Assembly (NCBI RefSeq): GCF_007741535.1
Contig: NZ_CP036525.1
Span: 7,006,001 to 7,070,000, forward strand
Direction of reading: 5' to 3'
Length of the DNA: 64,000 nucleotides
Source: Rubripirellula lacrimiformis
GTDB lineage: Bacteria > Planctomycetota > Planctomycetia > Pirellulales > Pirellulaceae
This document shows, piece after piece, positions 53,988-63,748 of this stretch; position 1 is the stretch's first letter; every line of letters starts with the position of its first letter. Made by a program: the position numbers and the translations under genes. A model generated the notes under the pieces. The model made no database searches, was not told where the DNA came from, and saw nothing but the letters and a program-made list of their open reading frames with translations.

Positions 53988-54200
53988 GCGATGCGGGTGC
54001 GGTATCGATAGAACCATGCCAATGACGCGATGCCGAGCCAAAGCAGCGCGGTGCCGACAGGTGCCACTCATGACTTGCGTCTTCCGCAAAACCGCCACTA
54101 TCGACACTGCTGTGATGAAGGCGCCGACAAAACATCCATTTTCTCCCGAAGGCGTCGCGAAAACACCTTGCTGGATGCTACTTTCCTTAGAGCTATTCAA
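53988..54200 (-). pseudogene. Possible frameshifted two-span membrane protein
   Basis: On the minus strand one frame gives CFVGAFITAVSIVAVLRKTQ and, in another frame a few bases on, VGTALLWLGIASLAWFYRYR to a stop at 53988. Together they would be two spans of one small protein broken by a frameshift. Weak evidence. Confidence 0.2.
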
Positions 54201-54716
54201 TTAACATGGGGGCATTGTTGATGAAGAACTATTGGGCATACTTTTTAGAACATTCTTTACCGATCTCTCTTTCGCTTGCCACAATGATGACAATGCGAAG
54301 TGCTGATACGCAGCCTGCATTCGGATCAAACCCGGAGTTCCTAGGCACCCATCGTCGCTTCAACCACCCAGTATGGATTGTCATGCCGGACATAAAGCCA
54401 GATCACGTCCCTCTGGACGTTGGAGATGAGCAGGTTTGCAGAGCTCCGAACACCCATCCCATGGCAGCGGCCTACCACTTGCCGGCTAGTTGACGGTTGC
54501 CGTCGACGCCCCCATCGTACCAAAGTCCGATTACCCAACACGCAGGCACGCTGCTCTCGATTGCACTCAATGGCGCAATTGTCTTTGAAAAAAGGCCTTC
54601 GAGCAGGTTGCGGGGAAGCACCTCGCGAGCAGTTCGGATTCGATTGCGATAATGCTGGACAGGAAACACGCTAAGAACCGACCAAAACAAACCTGCCACT
54701 CAACTTCTGTAAAGCA
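54201..54716. other. Intergenic, no supported gene
   Basis: About 500 bp; short frames only. Upstream region of the response regulator. Confidence 0.35.
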
Positions 54717-55865
54717 ATGCAAAACAAACTGTTATTTGTTGACGACGATCCGATCCTCCTTGGTGTTCTTTCGGGTATCGCGAGCAGAGGCCTGGGCCCT
54801 GACTTTGAAATAAACTCGTGTGAAGGCGGCGAAACTGCGATTGAGGCAGCGAACTCGCTGGGACCGTTCTCTGTTGTCGTTGTTGACATGCAAATGCCGA
54901 AGATGAATGGCATTGAAACGATCGGGCACCTTCGCGAAAAAATGCCGAAAGCCGTCTTTGTGATGCTGACTGGCAACAAGGACCAAGAGACTGCAATCCA
55001 AGCGATTAACGCTGGGCAACTCTTCAGGTTTTTGTCCAAGCCGTGCAAGGCGGAAGAACTGACATCGACGATCCTAGCCGCCCAGACGCAGTACAATAAG
55101 CTGACCTCCAGAAATGAACTGCTCAGCAAGACATTGGCAGGCACCTTGGACCTGATGACCGATCTGATTGAGATGCCTAGCGGGCGGAACATTGACACTA
55201 CTCGCATGCTAGAAGCAATCAAAGATCTTGCGAGAAGAATGTCGGTCGAACTGGACTGGGAGGAAGAAATCGCTGCACGTGTGTTCCTAGTGGGGATTGC
55301 GACCCTAAGCCCACGTGAGGCCGAAATTTTCGATTCTCAAGAGCCAACCACGGTCGAACACAGAGAACTTTTCGCGAAAATCTGCAGGACTTCCGCTGGT
55401 CTCCTACGAAAGATGCCAAGGTTTGATTGGATAGTGGAACTGCTGCATGCGGTTCCTTCGGCAGAGAGGTTCCATCGATCAGGTGAACGGATCGACGTGT
55501 CTGCAGTCTTGCTGCGTGTCGTCTTCTACTGGAATTTCTTGACGATGAAAGGCCTGTGCGTAGAGGCAGTGTCTGCAACTATACGAAAAATACTTCCGGA
55601 GGTGAATGACTTACTGATTGACGCGATGGAATGCCTTCATGACAACCGCGACGCACTTTGCCTAACAAGGGTATCCGCTGCCGACCTGAGGCCAGGGATG
55701 ATACCGCACGAAGACATTACTGGACAAAACGGATCCATTTGCATTGCCGGCGGACGTCGGTTGACACAATCGACGATCGAAAACATGTCCGAGAGGCCTG
55801 GGCTAATGAAAAAAGAATATCTGATCGTTTCAAACTCAATCCTGGGTCCGCAATACGCGGGTTAA
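54717..55865 (+). CDS. Response regulator with degenerate HD-type output domain
   Basis: 382 aa. Receiver domain residues 1-120: KLLFVDDDPILL (acidic pair), VVVVDMQMPKMNG (phospho-Asp), VMLTGNKD (Thr) and RFLSKPC (Lys). The second half (150-330) is helical and in the position where RpfG-type regulators have HD-GYP, but HD, HHE and GYP motifs are absent. It ends with a beta-rich segment (ISAADLRPGMIPHEDI-like), common in that family. Probably a signalling protein that lost phosphodiesterase activity. Its sensor kinase is not in view. Confidence 0.75.
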   Translation: MQNKLLFVDDDPILLGVLSGIASRGLGPDFEINSCEGGETAIEAANSLGPFSVVVVDMQMPKMNGIETIGHLREKMPKAVFVMLTGNKDQETAIQAINAGQLFRFLSKPCKAEELTSTILAAQTQYNKLTSRNELLSKTLAGTLDLMTDLIEMPSGRNIDTTRMLEAIKDLARRMSVELDWEEEIAARVFLVGIATLSPREAEIFDSQEPTTVEHRELFAKICRTSAGLLRKMPRFDWIVELLHAVPSAERFHRSGERIDVSAVLLRVVFYWNFLTMKGLCVEAVSATIRKILPEVNDLLIDAMECLHDNRDALCLTRVSAADLRPGMIPHEDITGQNGSICIAGGRRLTQSTIENMSERPGLMKKEYLIVSNSILGPQYAG

Positions 55866-56226
55866 CGAGCAAGATTCTCTGCTTCGGAAACAGTCAGCAG
55901 TTCCCGGTCGCCCCGTGCTACTGGGTGGTGAGCGTGGGGTGAAGGTGCATTTGAAGGTTGGCCGAGTTGCCGTGGCCTACTGCGAAGGCGATTTCGTGCC
56001 TTCGGAACCGACGTCCATCGCTCGTGGGGCGTCCCAAACGACAAATCGGAGGGAGAGCGCGCGGCTGGGCGCGTAGCGCCACCAGTGCTGAGTCCAAAAT
56101 CGACGTTTTAGACCGCTGAGGTTACGCTACTTCTGGCCGATCTTATCCACGAGGCGGCGTGTGCTGCCTCTCTTGAAATTGGAAATCTGCCAATGGTGAG
56201 CTATTTTCACTTGAGGAGATTTCACA
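55866..56226. other. Intergenic, no supported gene
   Basis: About 360 bp before an IS3-type element; part is probably the IS left end, but I could not define inverted repeats. Confidence 0.35.
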
Positions 56227-56541
56227 ATGACACGAAAACGACGCTCTTTCTCGGCTGCTGAAAAGGCTGCCGCCGTCCGCAAGCACCTTGTCGACAAAGT
56301 TCCTGTTTCCCAGATCGCCGACCAGATGCAGGTTCAACCGACGTTGATCCACAACTGGGTCAATGCCGTCATGAGCCAAGCTGAACGGGCTTTTGAAACG
56401 CCCCGCTCGACCAAGGCCGGCAAGGTGAAAACCGATCGCACGGTCATCGAACTGCGTGAGAAACTCATCGCTAAGAACGAGGTGATTTCCGAGTTGATGG
56501 AGGAGAACATCCGCTCAAAAAAAGACAATGGGGAACTCTGA
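56227..56541 (+). CDS. IS3-type OrfA
   Basis: 104 aa: HTH (RRSFSAAEKAAAVRKHLVDK, VSQIADQMQVQPTLIHNWVN) and a C-terminal helix (VIELREKLIAKNEVISELME). An A7 run at 56517-56523 is the likely -1 shift site into OrfB. Confidence 0.85.
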   Translation: MTRKRRSFSAAEKAAAVRKHLVDKVPVSQIADQMQVQPTLIHNWVNAVMSQAERAFETPRSTKAGKVKTDRTVIELREKLIAKNEVISELMEENIRSKKDNGEL

Positions 56542-57518
56542 AAGGTCGATGGGTTCCCCATGACACGCGAGACCAAATCGTCGACTACACCAAGTACTGG
56601 CACGAACGAACTGAGATCGGAATCGGTCAGCTCTTGCGATGGATCGAGCTGCCCACCAGCAAGTATCACAACTGGAAGCGACGTTACGGCAAGGTGAATG
56701 CCCACAACGGCAAAGTTCCCAGGGAATGGTGGCTGGAAGACTGGGAGAAGCAGGCGATCGTCGATTTTCACGACAAAAACCCGCTCGAAGGTTACCGAAG
56801 GCTGACGTTCATGATGCTCGATGAAGACGTGGTGGCGGTCGCTCCGTCGACGGTCTACCGCGTGCTCAAGGCCGCAGGCCGACTGGATCGAAAAAGCAAC
56901 AAGGCATCGCAAAAAGGAAACGGATTCAAGCATCCGCTGAAAGCCCATGCGCACTGGCATGTCGACATTTCCTACATCAATGCTGGCGGGACGTTCTTCT
57001 ACTTGATCACGATTCTCGATGGCTACAGCCGGTACATCGTGCATCATGAACTACGCGAGTCGATGACCGAACTGGACGTGGAAATCGTCTGCCAAGCGGC
57101 TTTGGAAAAACACCCCGGCGTGAAGCCTCGGATCATCAGCGACAACGGTCCTCAATTCGTCGCCGGTGACTTCAAGTCGTTCGTCCGTCACAGCGGGATG
57201 ACGCATGTAAAAACCAGTCCGTACTATCCACAGAGCAACGGCAAGCTCGAGCGGTGGCACAAGTCGCTCAAGGTTGAAAGCATTCGTCCGAACTGTCCAC
57301 GAAATGCCGCCGAAGCGATCAAGCTGATCTCGGAGTATGTCCATCACTACAACGAGGTCAGGCTTCACAGCGCGATCGGCTACGTTACGCCGGCTGACTT
57401 CCTGGCCGGATTGGCACCGGAAATTCACTCCGAACGAGACCGTAAACTCGAAGAAGCTCGGATGCGTCGGCGTTCGACGTCGCGCAGTAGTGACAGCGAA
57501 CTTGCAGTTGCCGGATGA
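56523..57518 (+). CDS. IS3-type OrfB transposase
   Basis: In the -1 frame from the A7 run: RQWGTLKGRWVPHDTRDQIV, continuing through ATG 56634. The rve core has HWHVDISYINAGG (Asp), IISDNGPQF (Asp) and QSNGKLERWHKSLK (Glu). 294 aa from the internal ATG; about 332 with the overlap part. Appears intact. Confidence 0.88.
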   Translation, partial: RQWGTLKGRWVPHDTRDQIVDYTKYWHERTEIGIGQLLRWIELPTSKYHNWKRRYGKVNAHNGKVPREWWLEDWEKQAIVDFHDKNPLEGYRRLTFMMLDEDVVAVAPSTVYRVLKAAGRLDRKSNKASQKGNGFKHPLKAHAHWHVDISYINAGGTFFYLITILDGYSRYIVHHELRESMTELDVEIVCQAALEKHPGVKPRIISDNGPQFVAGDFKSFVRHSGMTHVKTSPYYPQSNGKLERWHKSLKVESIRPNCPRNAAEAIKLISEYVHHYNEVRLHSAIGYVTPADFLAGLAPEIHSERDRKLEEARMRRRSTSRSSDSELAVAG

Positions 57519-57718
57519 TCAGACGAGAATGTCTACGCTTGGTCGGAGGATAGGGCTCTGCAGAGGTGCAACCTGAGCGCCGCATCAAGTGCGTAGACCG
57601 AAAGGCAGGCGGTTGTCGCCAGTCGATGACCGCCACCTTTCCCTTTCGGGATACGCCACAAAGCGAAAAACCTTCCACACTGGAGGCGTGGATCACGAGG
57701 CGGGAGGACGCCATCAAA

Positions 57719-58129
57719 TTACGTTTCAAGCCATCGGTCGATTTCCAATTCCCGCTGAACCAGCACAGGCGGAACACCCATCGCCGATCCACTGAGCATC
57801 GCTTGCCAAAGTTCGGCAAACGACTCAAACACGAAGTGATTCACATGGCTGCGAAGCTTTTCCCACAACGCTCGGCGACTCTTGAACTTCTCCTGCACCG
57901 AGGCAAACAGCGGACAGCATGCTTGCTGTACTTGGTCAACCATGAACGCTAAAAACATCAGCAGCATCAGTACCGTTGATAGGTTTTGCTTTCCATGACC
58001 GTAGTTGTGTTCAAAGTGGTAGCCTTGATTCTTGAGCGTATTAAACGTCTCATTCTCAATCCGCCAGCGACTACGACCTCCCGCGGCGAATTTCGATAGC
58101 AGCGAACGATCTAACGTGACGTTCGTCAA
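57719..58129 (-). pseudogene. Transposase C-terminal fragment
   Basis: 136 codons with RWRIENETFNTLKNQGYHFE (catalytic Glu region, W-x-IE) and HGKQNLSTVLMLLMFLAFMV, the C-terminal end of a DDE transposase of the ISNCY/IS1595-neighbour type. The N-terminal two-thirds are missing upstream of 58129. A relic. Confidence 0.65.
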
Positions 58130-58425
58130 CCCCCGGCTCCAATCAAGGCTTCATCCAATCGCGACACGCTAGCAAATCACCACACCGTATTTTACGGGAT
58201 TTAGCCAACCGCCGGGAACTGCTGGGAAACAGGGGACGTATTTCGTGCATCCCTGCGAGGCCATACCCGCAAAATGATCTGTGAAGTCACGAACGCCGCC
58301 TAGCTGAAGGCAGCCAAGAAGTGCATCCTATTTGCGGAAACCAAGATCGTCGATAACCGCCTTCATGGGATGAAGTTTGCGACACGAACCCCAGGCGGAC
58401 CTCATGAACTGGTTCGGCCTGGCTG
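58130..58425. other. Spacer between transposase relic and fliG stop
   Basis: About 300 bp without a supported gene; likely the worn remains of the transposase. Confidence 0.35.
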
Positions 58426-59445
58426 CTAGGTAAATAACTCTTCCTCTCCCTCACAGGTTCGACGGGAGATCTGGCCAGCATCATCGAGTTGGCGAGCAAT
58501 ATTTATGATTTTCTGCCGTGCTAGCTCTACTTCCTTGAGCCGGACGCTCCCAAGGTACTCTATTTCCTCCTGCAGATTCGCCGCGGCTCCAGAACTCATA
58601 TTGAGCATGATCTTCTCTTTCAGTTGCGTGTCAGCCCCCTTGAGCGACATCGCCCAATCAGACGTGGCAACCTGCTTGAGAAGTGTTTGAATGTCACAAT
58701 CGACGAGCTTTGAGATATCGTCGAACACAAACATCAGTCGTCGGATTTCGTCACGCAGCTCGGGATCTTCTTGGCCAACGGCCTCCAATAGCCTTGATTC
58801 ATTCGACGGCTCGGAGGCCTTTAGAATATTGGCGACCACCTCGACCCCGCCCACCTGAATATGCTGGCCACCCAAGCCGCTAATCTGCAACTCTAGGCCG
58901 TCATTCAGTTCCTTGACCGCTCCTGGGCTAGCCTTCTCCATAGCGGCGAGGCGAGAAACGACGTCCAATCGTTGATCTGGATCCAAGCCCGTGATCACCT
59001 CAGCCGCACAAGGGCCAGACACGTGACACAGCAGAAACGCTATCGCTTGCGGATGTTCGTTTCGAACGTTTTGCAGCACGGTTTGGGCGTCGACATTCCG
59101 AAGAAAACCGAACTGGGGCGACTCGATTGCCTGCTGCAATGCATCGACGAGATCCTGGGCATCGTGCCCAAACGCCTCTACCAGGAGCTCCCCCGCTCGC
59201 TCAAGTCCTCCGAGACCGGCGCTCAGCAAGCTCACCTTGCTGTTCAAGAACTCCGCGAGGACCAATTCTTGGTCTTCGCCGCCGACTGACTCAGTCTTAG
59301 CGATCGTCAGGCCAATCGCTTCGATGTATCGGGGAGATAGCTTGCTCAATACCGTAGCAGCTAAACTGCTAGGCATACTCATCAACAGGATGGACGCCTT
59401 GCGCAGCCCCTCTTCGTCAAGCCCCGGACTGTTCTGCAACGTCAC
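58426..59445 (-). CDS. fliG: Flagellar motor switch protein FliG
   Basis: 339 aa, the usual length. N-domain (GLRKASILLMSMPSSLAATV ... SPRYIEAIGLTIAK), the middle domain EHPQ motif (VRNEHPQAIAFLLCHV), and a C-domain with LMFVFDDISKLVDCDIQTLL and the charged torque helix (KGADTQLKEKIMLNMSSGAA). FliG sits on the rotor at the cytoplasmic face and meets MotA. The gene stands alone between IS relics rather than in a flagellar operon. Confidence 0.92.
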   Translation of the reverse strand: MTLQNSPGLDEEGLRKASILLMSMPSSLAATVLSKLSPRYIEAIGLTIAKTESVGGEDQELVLAEFLNSKVSLLSAGLGGLERAGELLVEAFGHDAQDLVDALQQAIESPQFGFLRNVDAQTVLQNVRNEHPQAIAFLLCHVSGPCAAEVITGLDPDQRLDVVSRLAAMEKASPGAVKELNDGLELQISGLGGQHIQVGGVEVVANILKASEPSNESRLLEAVGQEDPELRDEIRRLMFVFDDISKLVDCDIQTLLKQVATSDWAMSLKGADTQLKEKIMLNMSSGAAANLQEEIEYLGSVRLKEVELARQKIINIARQLDDAGQISRRTCEGEEELFT

Positions 59446-59749
59446 GCTAAGTTCCCTCCGTGCTCGTAATTGCTCACTAGCACCTGCACTTTGTTCACCA
59501 ACAGGTCACTGCACCCTGACCTGCATTGAAACGATTAAATTAACGGACGTTGTCGTTCCAGCTTCAATTCCTAGGGCATCCCACGGTCGACGGCGCACAG
59601 GACCTGAGCCAGCGTCTCGCCAACGTCTCGCCATCGTTGCCTGTGATCCTTTGACTCTTTTCGGTTAGCTAAAATCAACTACCAACGCTCTGTATATCAG
59701 ACACGGGGGCACCCTTACAACAGCGAAGTATTGGTGATTTATCGGCCCA
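59446..59749. other. fliG upstream region
   Basis: About 300 bp up to the IS; no gene. It should hold the fliG promoter, possibly altered by the IS insertion. Confidence 0.35.
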
Positions 59750-59815
59750 CCCTCTGTGCCAACATGCGTGAGACAACTTTGAATTTCATCAGAGTTGAGG
59801 GCATGGAGCATTCGC

Positions 59816-60199
59816 ATGACCGATACCGCCAACAAAAAAATTGAAAAAGATCCCGAGGTGACACAGAAAGCGGCCCGTCGCCGCTTCACCGCCGACTACA
59901 AACGCCGTATCGCCCTGGAGGCCGAAAGCTGTAGCGAGCCCGGAGAAATCGGGGCGTTGCTCAGACGCGAGGGAATTTACTCCTCGGTCCTGGCAAAATG
60001 GCGTCGTCAATTGCGGGAGGAATCATTGTCATCATCGAAAAAGTCTAACGGCAAAACTTCACCAGCCGATCAACTCAAACGTCTTGAACGTGAGAACGAG
60101 CGGCTCAAGGAGAAGCTCCGCCACGCCGAGCTGATCATTGACGTCCAAAAAAAAGTCTCGGAGATGATGCAGATACGATCACACGAGAAGGACGACTGA
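59816..60199 (+). CDS. IS3-family OrfA (copy 2)
   Basis: Identical protein to OrfA of copy 1, with the A8 run at 60147-60154. Confidence 0.9.
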   Translation: MTDTANKKIEKDPEVTQKAARRRFTADYKRRIALEAESCSEPGEIGALLRREGIYSSVLAKWRRQLREESLSSSKKSNGKTSPADQLKRLERENERLKEKLRHAELIIDVQKKVSEMMQIRSHEKDD

Positions 60200-60252
60200 C
60201 AGCCGCCAAACAACTGAGTGAAACAGTCGGCGTCGCGGCTGCTTGCCGTGCG

Positions 60253-61410
60253 ATGAATGTGTCGCGTGCGACGTTCTATCGTCGCCGCGACCCCGATCGA
60301 CAAGCCGCGCCGAGGCCGGCGCCCGCTCGAGCTCTATCACCGCAAGAACGCCAAGAAGTACTTGATCAACTCAACAGCGAGCGTTTCGCTGATCATGCAC
60401 CACGACAGGTCTACGCCAAGTTGCTCGACGAGGGCGACTACCTGTGTAGCGTGCGAACGATGTATCGCATCTTGGCCGACAATCAAAGCACACGCGAACG
60501 ACGAAACCAGCTGAAGCATCCCGAGTATCGCAAACCAGAACTGCTCGCCACCGCGCCCAACGAAGTCTGGTCTTGGGACATCACCAAACTCAAGGGCCCC
60601 GAAACATGGACGTACTACTACCTCTACGTGATTCTGGACATCTACAGCCGCTGCGTCGTTGGCTGGATGCTGGCCGATAGCGAGAGCGCCGACTTGGCCA
60701 AGCAGCTGATTGAAACCACGATCGACAAGCAGAACATTCCACCCGAACAACTGATCATTCACAGCGACCGGGGACCTTCGATGACATCTCACAGCGTAGC
60801 GCAGCTACTCAGTTCGCTGGGCGTCACCAAATCACACAGCCGACCGCACGTCTCCAACGACAATCCGTTCTCGGAAAGCCAATTCAAAACGATGAAGTAT
60901 CGACCTGAGTTCCCCAAACGCTTTGGCTGTTACGAAGACGGCTTGCAGTTCTGTCGCACGTTTTTCACCTGGTACAACAACGAGCACTATCACAGCGGCA
61001 TCGGGTTGCTAACTCCATCATCGTTGCACTTCGGCCGCGCCGAGGAAGTAACTGCCGCTCGCACGCAGACTCTTCATGGTGCGTGGAAAAAAACACCCGA
61101 GCGTTTCGTTCACGGAATTCCCAAGCCAGCAAGTGTTCCCCAAGCCGTCTGGATCAACCCTCCCAAACCAATCGATGAACGCAAAAGGGAAGCCCCCGAG
61201 CCAACCTGCCCGGGAGCTTCCGAAGAAACGTCTTTGACGCACCCTCGATCCGATTATCCCTTGGACGGTTGCGTCCCCGCAGAGCCGCCTTCCGTTTCAC
61301 CGGACGAATCAACCTTACCACCGAAAACACCTTTGAACACCCGAGCGATGCCTGAAAAAATCCCGGGGGTTTGGGGGCTGGCCCCCAAGTGCGCTGGCAT
61401 CAATCACTGA
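60253..61410 (+). CDS. IS3-family OrfB transposase (copy 2)
   Basis: 385 aa, differing from copy 1 at three visible residues (PKAVW/PQAVW, AEPSS/AEPPS, GVRG/GVWG), all in the C-terminal tail. DDE residues intact. Confidence 0.92.
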   Translation: MNVSRATFYRRRDPDRQAAPRPAPARALSPQERQEVLDQLNSERFADHAPRQVYAKLLDEGDYLCSVRTMYRILADNQSTRERRNQLKHPEYRKPELLATAPNEVWSWDITKLKGPETWTYYYLYVILDIYSRCVVGWMLADSESADLAKQLIETTIDKQNIPPEQLIIHSDRGPSMTSHSVAQLLSSLGVTKSHSRPHVSNDNPFSESQFKTMKYRPEFPKRFGCYEDGLQFCRTFFTWYNNEHYHSGIGLLTPSSLHFGRAEEVTAARTQTLHGAWKKTPERFVHGIPKPASVPQAVWINPPKPIDERKREAPEPTCPGASEETSLTHPRSDYPLDGCVPAEPPSVSPDESTLPPKTPLNTRAMPEKIPGVWGLAPKCAGINH

Positions 61411-61489
61411 ACCGTTTAGAAAGTTGTCTCAATGTCGTTGACACATTCCGCCATCCGGGTTTCGCGCGGGTAAAGACCGAGTCCACCGC

Positions 61490-61588
61490 AGCAAAAGCAG
61501 ATCGGGGGCTGGCCCCTGACCAACCTGGTTGCAGCATCGAACGCACATCAAAAAGTTGCCTCACTGCCGTTGACACATTCCAGGATCG
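61490..61588 (+). repeat. Solo right-end relic of a related IS
   Basis: GGGGGCTGGCCCCTGA followed by GTTGCCTCACTGCCGTTGAC and ACATTCC imitates the last ~90 bp of the 1701-bp IS (GGGGGCTGGCCCCCAAG ... GTTGTCTCAATGTCGTTGAC ACATTCC). No matching left end nearby. The rest of 61589-61900 has no supported gene. Confidence 0.6.
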
Positions 61589-61900
61589 CGAACAAGTCGA
61601 GTCAATCAGTGAACTTCTTGCTTGTGCTCACGGCGTCACCTATGATTCGGGACTTTCTCAACGGAGGCACCAATGCCGCTCAGTCTCCGATTAATCAAGA
61701 CGATGCGGCAGGGAATTCGAATTGCCGTTAAAGCGAAGAACTAATTGTTTCCGAATAACCAAATGAAGCGTTTCATTGCCATAGGCAGTTTGTGGCGAGC
61801 GTCGCTTGGCCAGAGAAAATACTCGAAACGAATACTTGAACCGACAACGGGAAGGAAGCGTGCCAGTGCCCAGGAATTTCCCTGAGGTTCCGACCTGAAT

Positions 61901-62869
61901 ATGAGCGATTCACCCATGTCAGATTACATCCCGATATTCATTTCGACGTTAGAACCAAATACAATTCCGGGCGTTGATCTTTTTCAACGCGAGGCAGACG
62001 GAGATCGCTTTGTCTTATACTGCGCTGACGACCACCCAATCGACGAAGGCGGTCTGGCAAGACTTCGAGCGAGAGGCACCAAGCATCTCTATGTTGCCAG
62101 CGGCTCAAGGGACTTGTTTCAGCAATATTTGCGAAGCTTGATCGAAGCCCCATCGCGACCAGGGGAGGTGAGCGTCGCCGCGCGTGCTGGTGCTTTAAGC
62201 GAAGTGGTTCGCGACGTGCTTGACGCTTCTTTTAGCGCTGGCGACTTAGGAAACACTGTCGCCGAAGCGTCGCGATGGGGCGCGTTGACTGCTGGAATAA
62301 TATGCAGCAATTCGTCAGCTGCTGCTGAGCTATTCCGCGTACTTCACCATGACTATGCGACCTTTACTCACTCAGCAAATGTCGCGTTCTATGCCGCTAT
62401 GCTGGCGGCCAAACTCGGTTTTTCGCAACACGATATTGAGCAGATCACCACGGGCGGACTGTTGCATGACCTGGGAAAGCTCTCCATCGACGACAAAATT
62501 CTTTCCAAGCCAGGTCGCTTAACGGAAGGAGAATTCCGGACTGTGAAAATGCACCCGACCTGGGGGTTGAGGCAGCTAGGCTGCCGGAAAGACCTGTCTT
62601 TTGGGCAGCTGATGATGGTCTACCAGCATCACGAGCGTGTGGACGGAGAGGGCTACCCGGTGGGCATTCTTGATGATGAAATCCATGACTGGGCAAAAAT
62701 CTGCGCGGTTGTCGATGTATTTGAGGCGATGACAAGCTTTCGGCCCTACCGTGGCCCGATGCCGAAACAGCTTGCTTTAGAAATCATGGAAAAAGACCGC
62801 AGCAAGGCTTTCGATTCGGAGGTACTAGAATGTTGGGCGAAGCTTACTCGCGAGATTTGCAAGTTTTGA
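61901..62869 (+). CDS. HD-GYP cyclic-di-GMP phosphodiesterase
   Basis: 322 aa. An N-terminal ~130-residue domain (FISTLEPNTIPGVDLFQR, GLARLRARGTKHLYVAS) resembles the DUF3391-type lead of such enzymes. The catalytic HD-GYP domain has HSANVAFYA, GGLLHDLGKLSIDD (HD), MHPTWG, YQHHERVDGEGYP (HHE and GYP) and DVFEAMTSFRPYR. It degrades c-di-GMP, favouring motility. A PilZ-like gene overlaps its end by 40 nt, and fliG and cheY-like genes are close. Confidence 0.9.
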   Translation: MSDSPMSDYIPIFISTLEPNTIPGVDLFQREADGDRFVLYCADDHPIDEGGLARLRARGTKHLYVASGSRDLFQQYLRSLIEAPSRPGEVSVAARAGALSEVVRDVLDASFSAGDLGNTVAEASRWGALTAGIICSNSSAAAELFRVLHHDYATFTHSANVAFYAAMLAAKLGFSQHDIEQITTGGLLHDLGKLSIDDKILSKPGRLTEGEFRTVKMHPTWGLRQLGCRKDLSFGQLMMVYQHHERVDGEGYPVGILDDEIHDWAKICAVVDVFEAMTSFRPYRGPMPKQLALEIMEKDRSKAFDSEVLECWAKLTREICKF

Positions 62870-63279
62870 TCACAAGCTTGCCACAAACGATCAGATTACC
62901 ACCTTCGCATGAGCGTTTTTTTGAACTGAGCGGCCCGTCGACGCCCTACGAGAACAATACACGAAGAGCGGTTCGCACTAATATTCGAGCGCGCGGAGTA
63001 TTAGTGCCGGAACATTCACTTCACGCCGTGCCAAGGAATCCGGTTCCATCAACTATCTTTACTAAAGACTTTTCCAAAGTAGGCTTCGGCTTCATCGCCG
63101 ACCAGCAGTATTATCCTGGCGAAGTCGTCCGAGCGATTCTCGCGACGTTTTGGTTGAGGATTGAGATTACCCAGTGCAGGCGCATTGGCGACCTCTGTTA
63201 CGAATGTGGTGGAACGCTCGTCAGCCAGCACGCGCCCTCCCCTGATGCGTTCAGCTTTCTTTCATCTAGAAATCCTTAG
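62830..63279 (+). CDS. PilZ-like c-di-GMP receptor
   Basis: 149 aa. NTRRAVRTNIRARG supplies an RxxxR-type motif, and DFSKVGFGFIADQQYYPGEV the (D/N)xSxxG motif and following strands. The C-terminal ECGGTLVSQH completes the barrel. It overlaps the HD-GYP gene, so ligand removal and sensing are co-expressed. Confidence 0.75.
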   Translation: MLGEAYSRDLQVLITSLPQTIRLPPSHERFFELSGPSTPYENNTRRAVRTNIRARGVLVPEHSLHAVPRNPVPSTIFTKDFSKVGFGFIADQQYYPGEVVRAILATFWLRIEITQCRRIGDLCYECGGTLVSQHAPSPDAFSFLSSRNP

Positions 63280-63748
63280 CTCGACTAGCTTGCCCCATCC
63301 TTCAACACCAGGAGTCACAAAAGAAGGGCCTGGGTGCCCCCCCTTTGTTTTGGTATGCCCCCACGGCCACCGCACCAAACGACGGACGGAGTACTCGGCA
63401 GAGGGTTAGTTTGCATTGCAGTCCTAGCGATGGCGGCCCACAAGCTGCCAAAACGCAGTGCCTGCGTCCATGGGCACCGCCTATGCGTTACTTTCGAAAC
63501 AGTTTTTCGATCTGCCGGTTGAATGAGCTATTTGTGTCGTAGCGTTTAGGACGCCCAAGTAAACCTTAGCGAAGCATCTTTTTAGCGACTATGTGCTAAT
63601 TCAGTGCTATCGTTTGGCAGAGAATGATCGGAACTGCAACAATCGATGCGAAAAGATCTTAATCGCTAACTGTGGCGTTCGAGGACGTGGGTTCTCGCAA
63701 TCGCGCATGGGTTCAATTTAACTAACGTAAAGAGCTTAGGGGATTTCG
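63280..63748. other. Intergenic, no supported gene
   Basis: About 470 bp; several short overlapping frames but no start signal or family match. TTTAACTAACGTAAAG just before the next gene could be part of its promoter. Confidence 0.35.

Larger units (their letters stand above)
56227..57518 (+). mobile_element. Second IS3-type element (ends undefined)
   Basis: OrfA and OrfB of a family member unlike the 1701-bp IS. Coding parts are intact; terminal repeats were not found by eye, so only the coding span is given. Confidence 0.75.
59750..61450 (+). mobile_element. IS3-family element, copy 2 (1701 bp)
   Basis: Same ends, length and content as 50157-51857 (constant offset 9593 bp). The 3-bp target duplication is CCA (59747-59749 and 61451-61453), different from copy 1, so this is an independent insertion. 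Confidence 0.92.
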
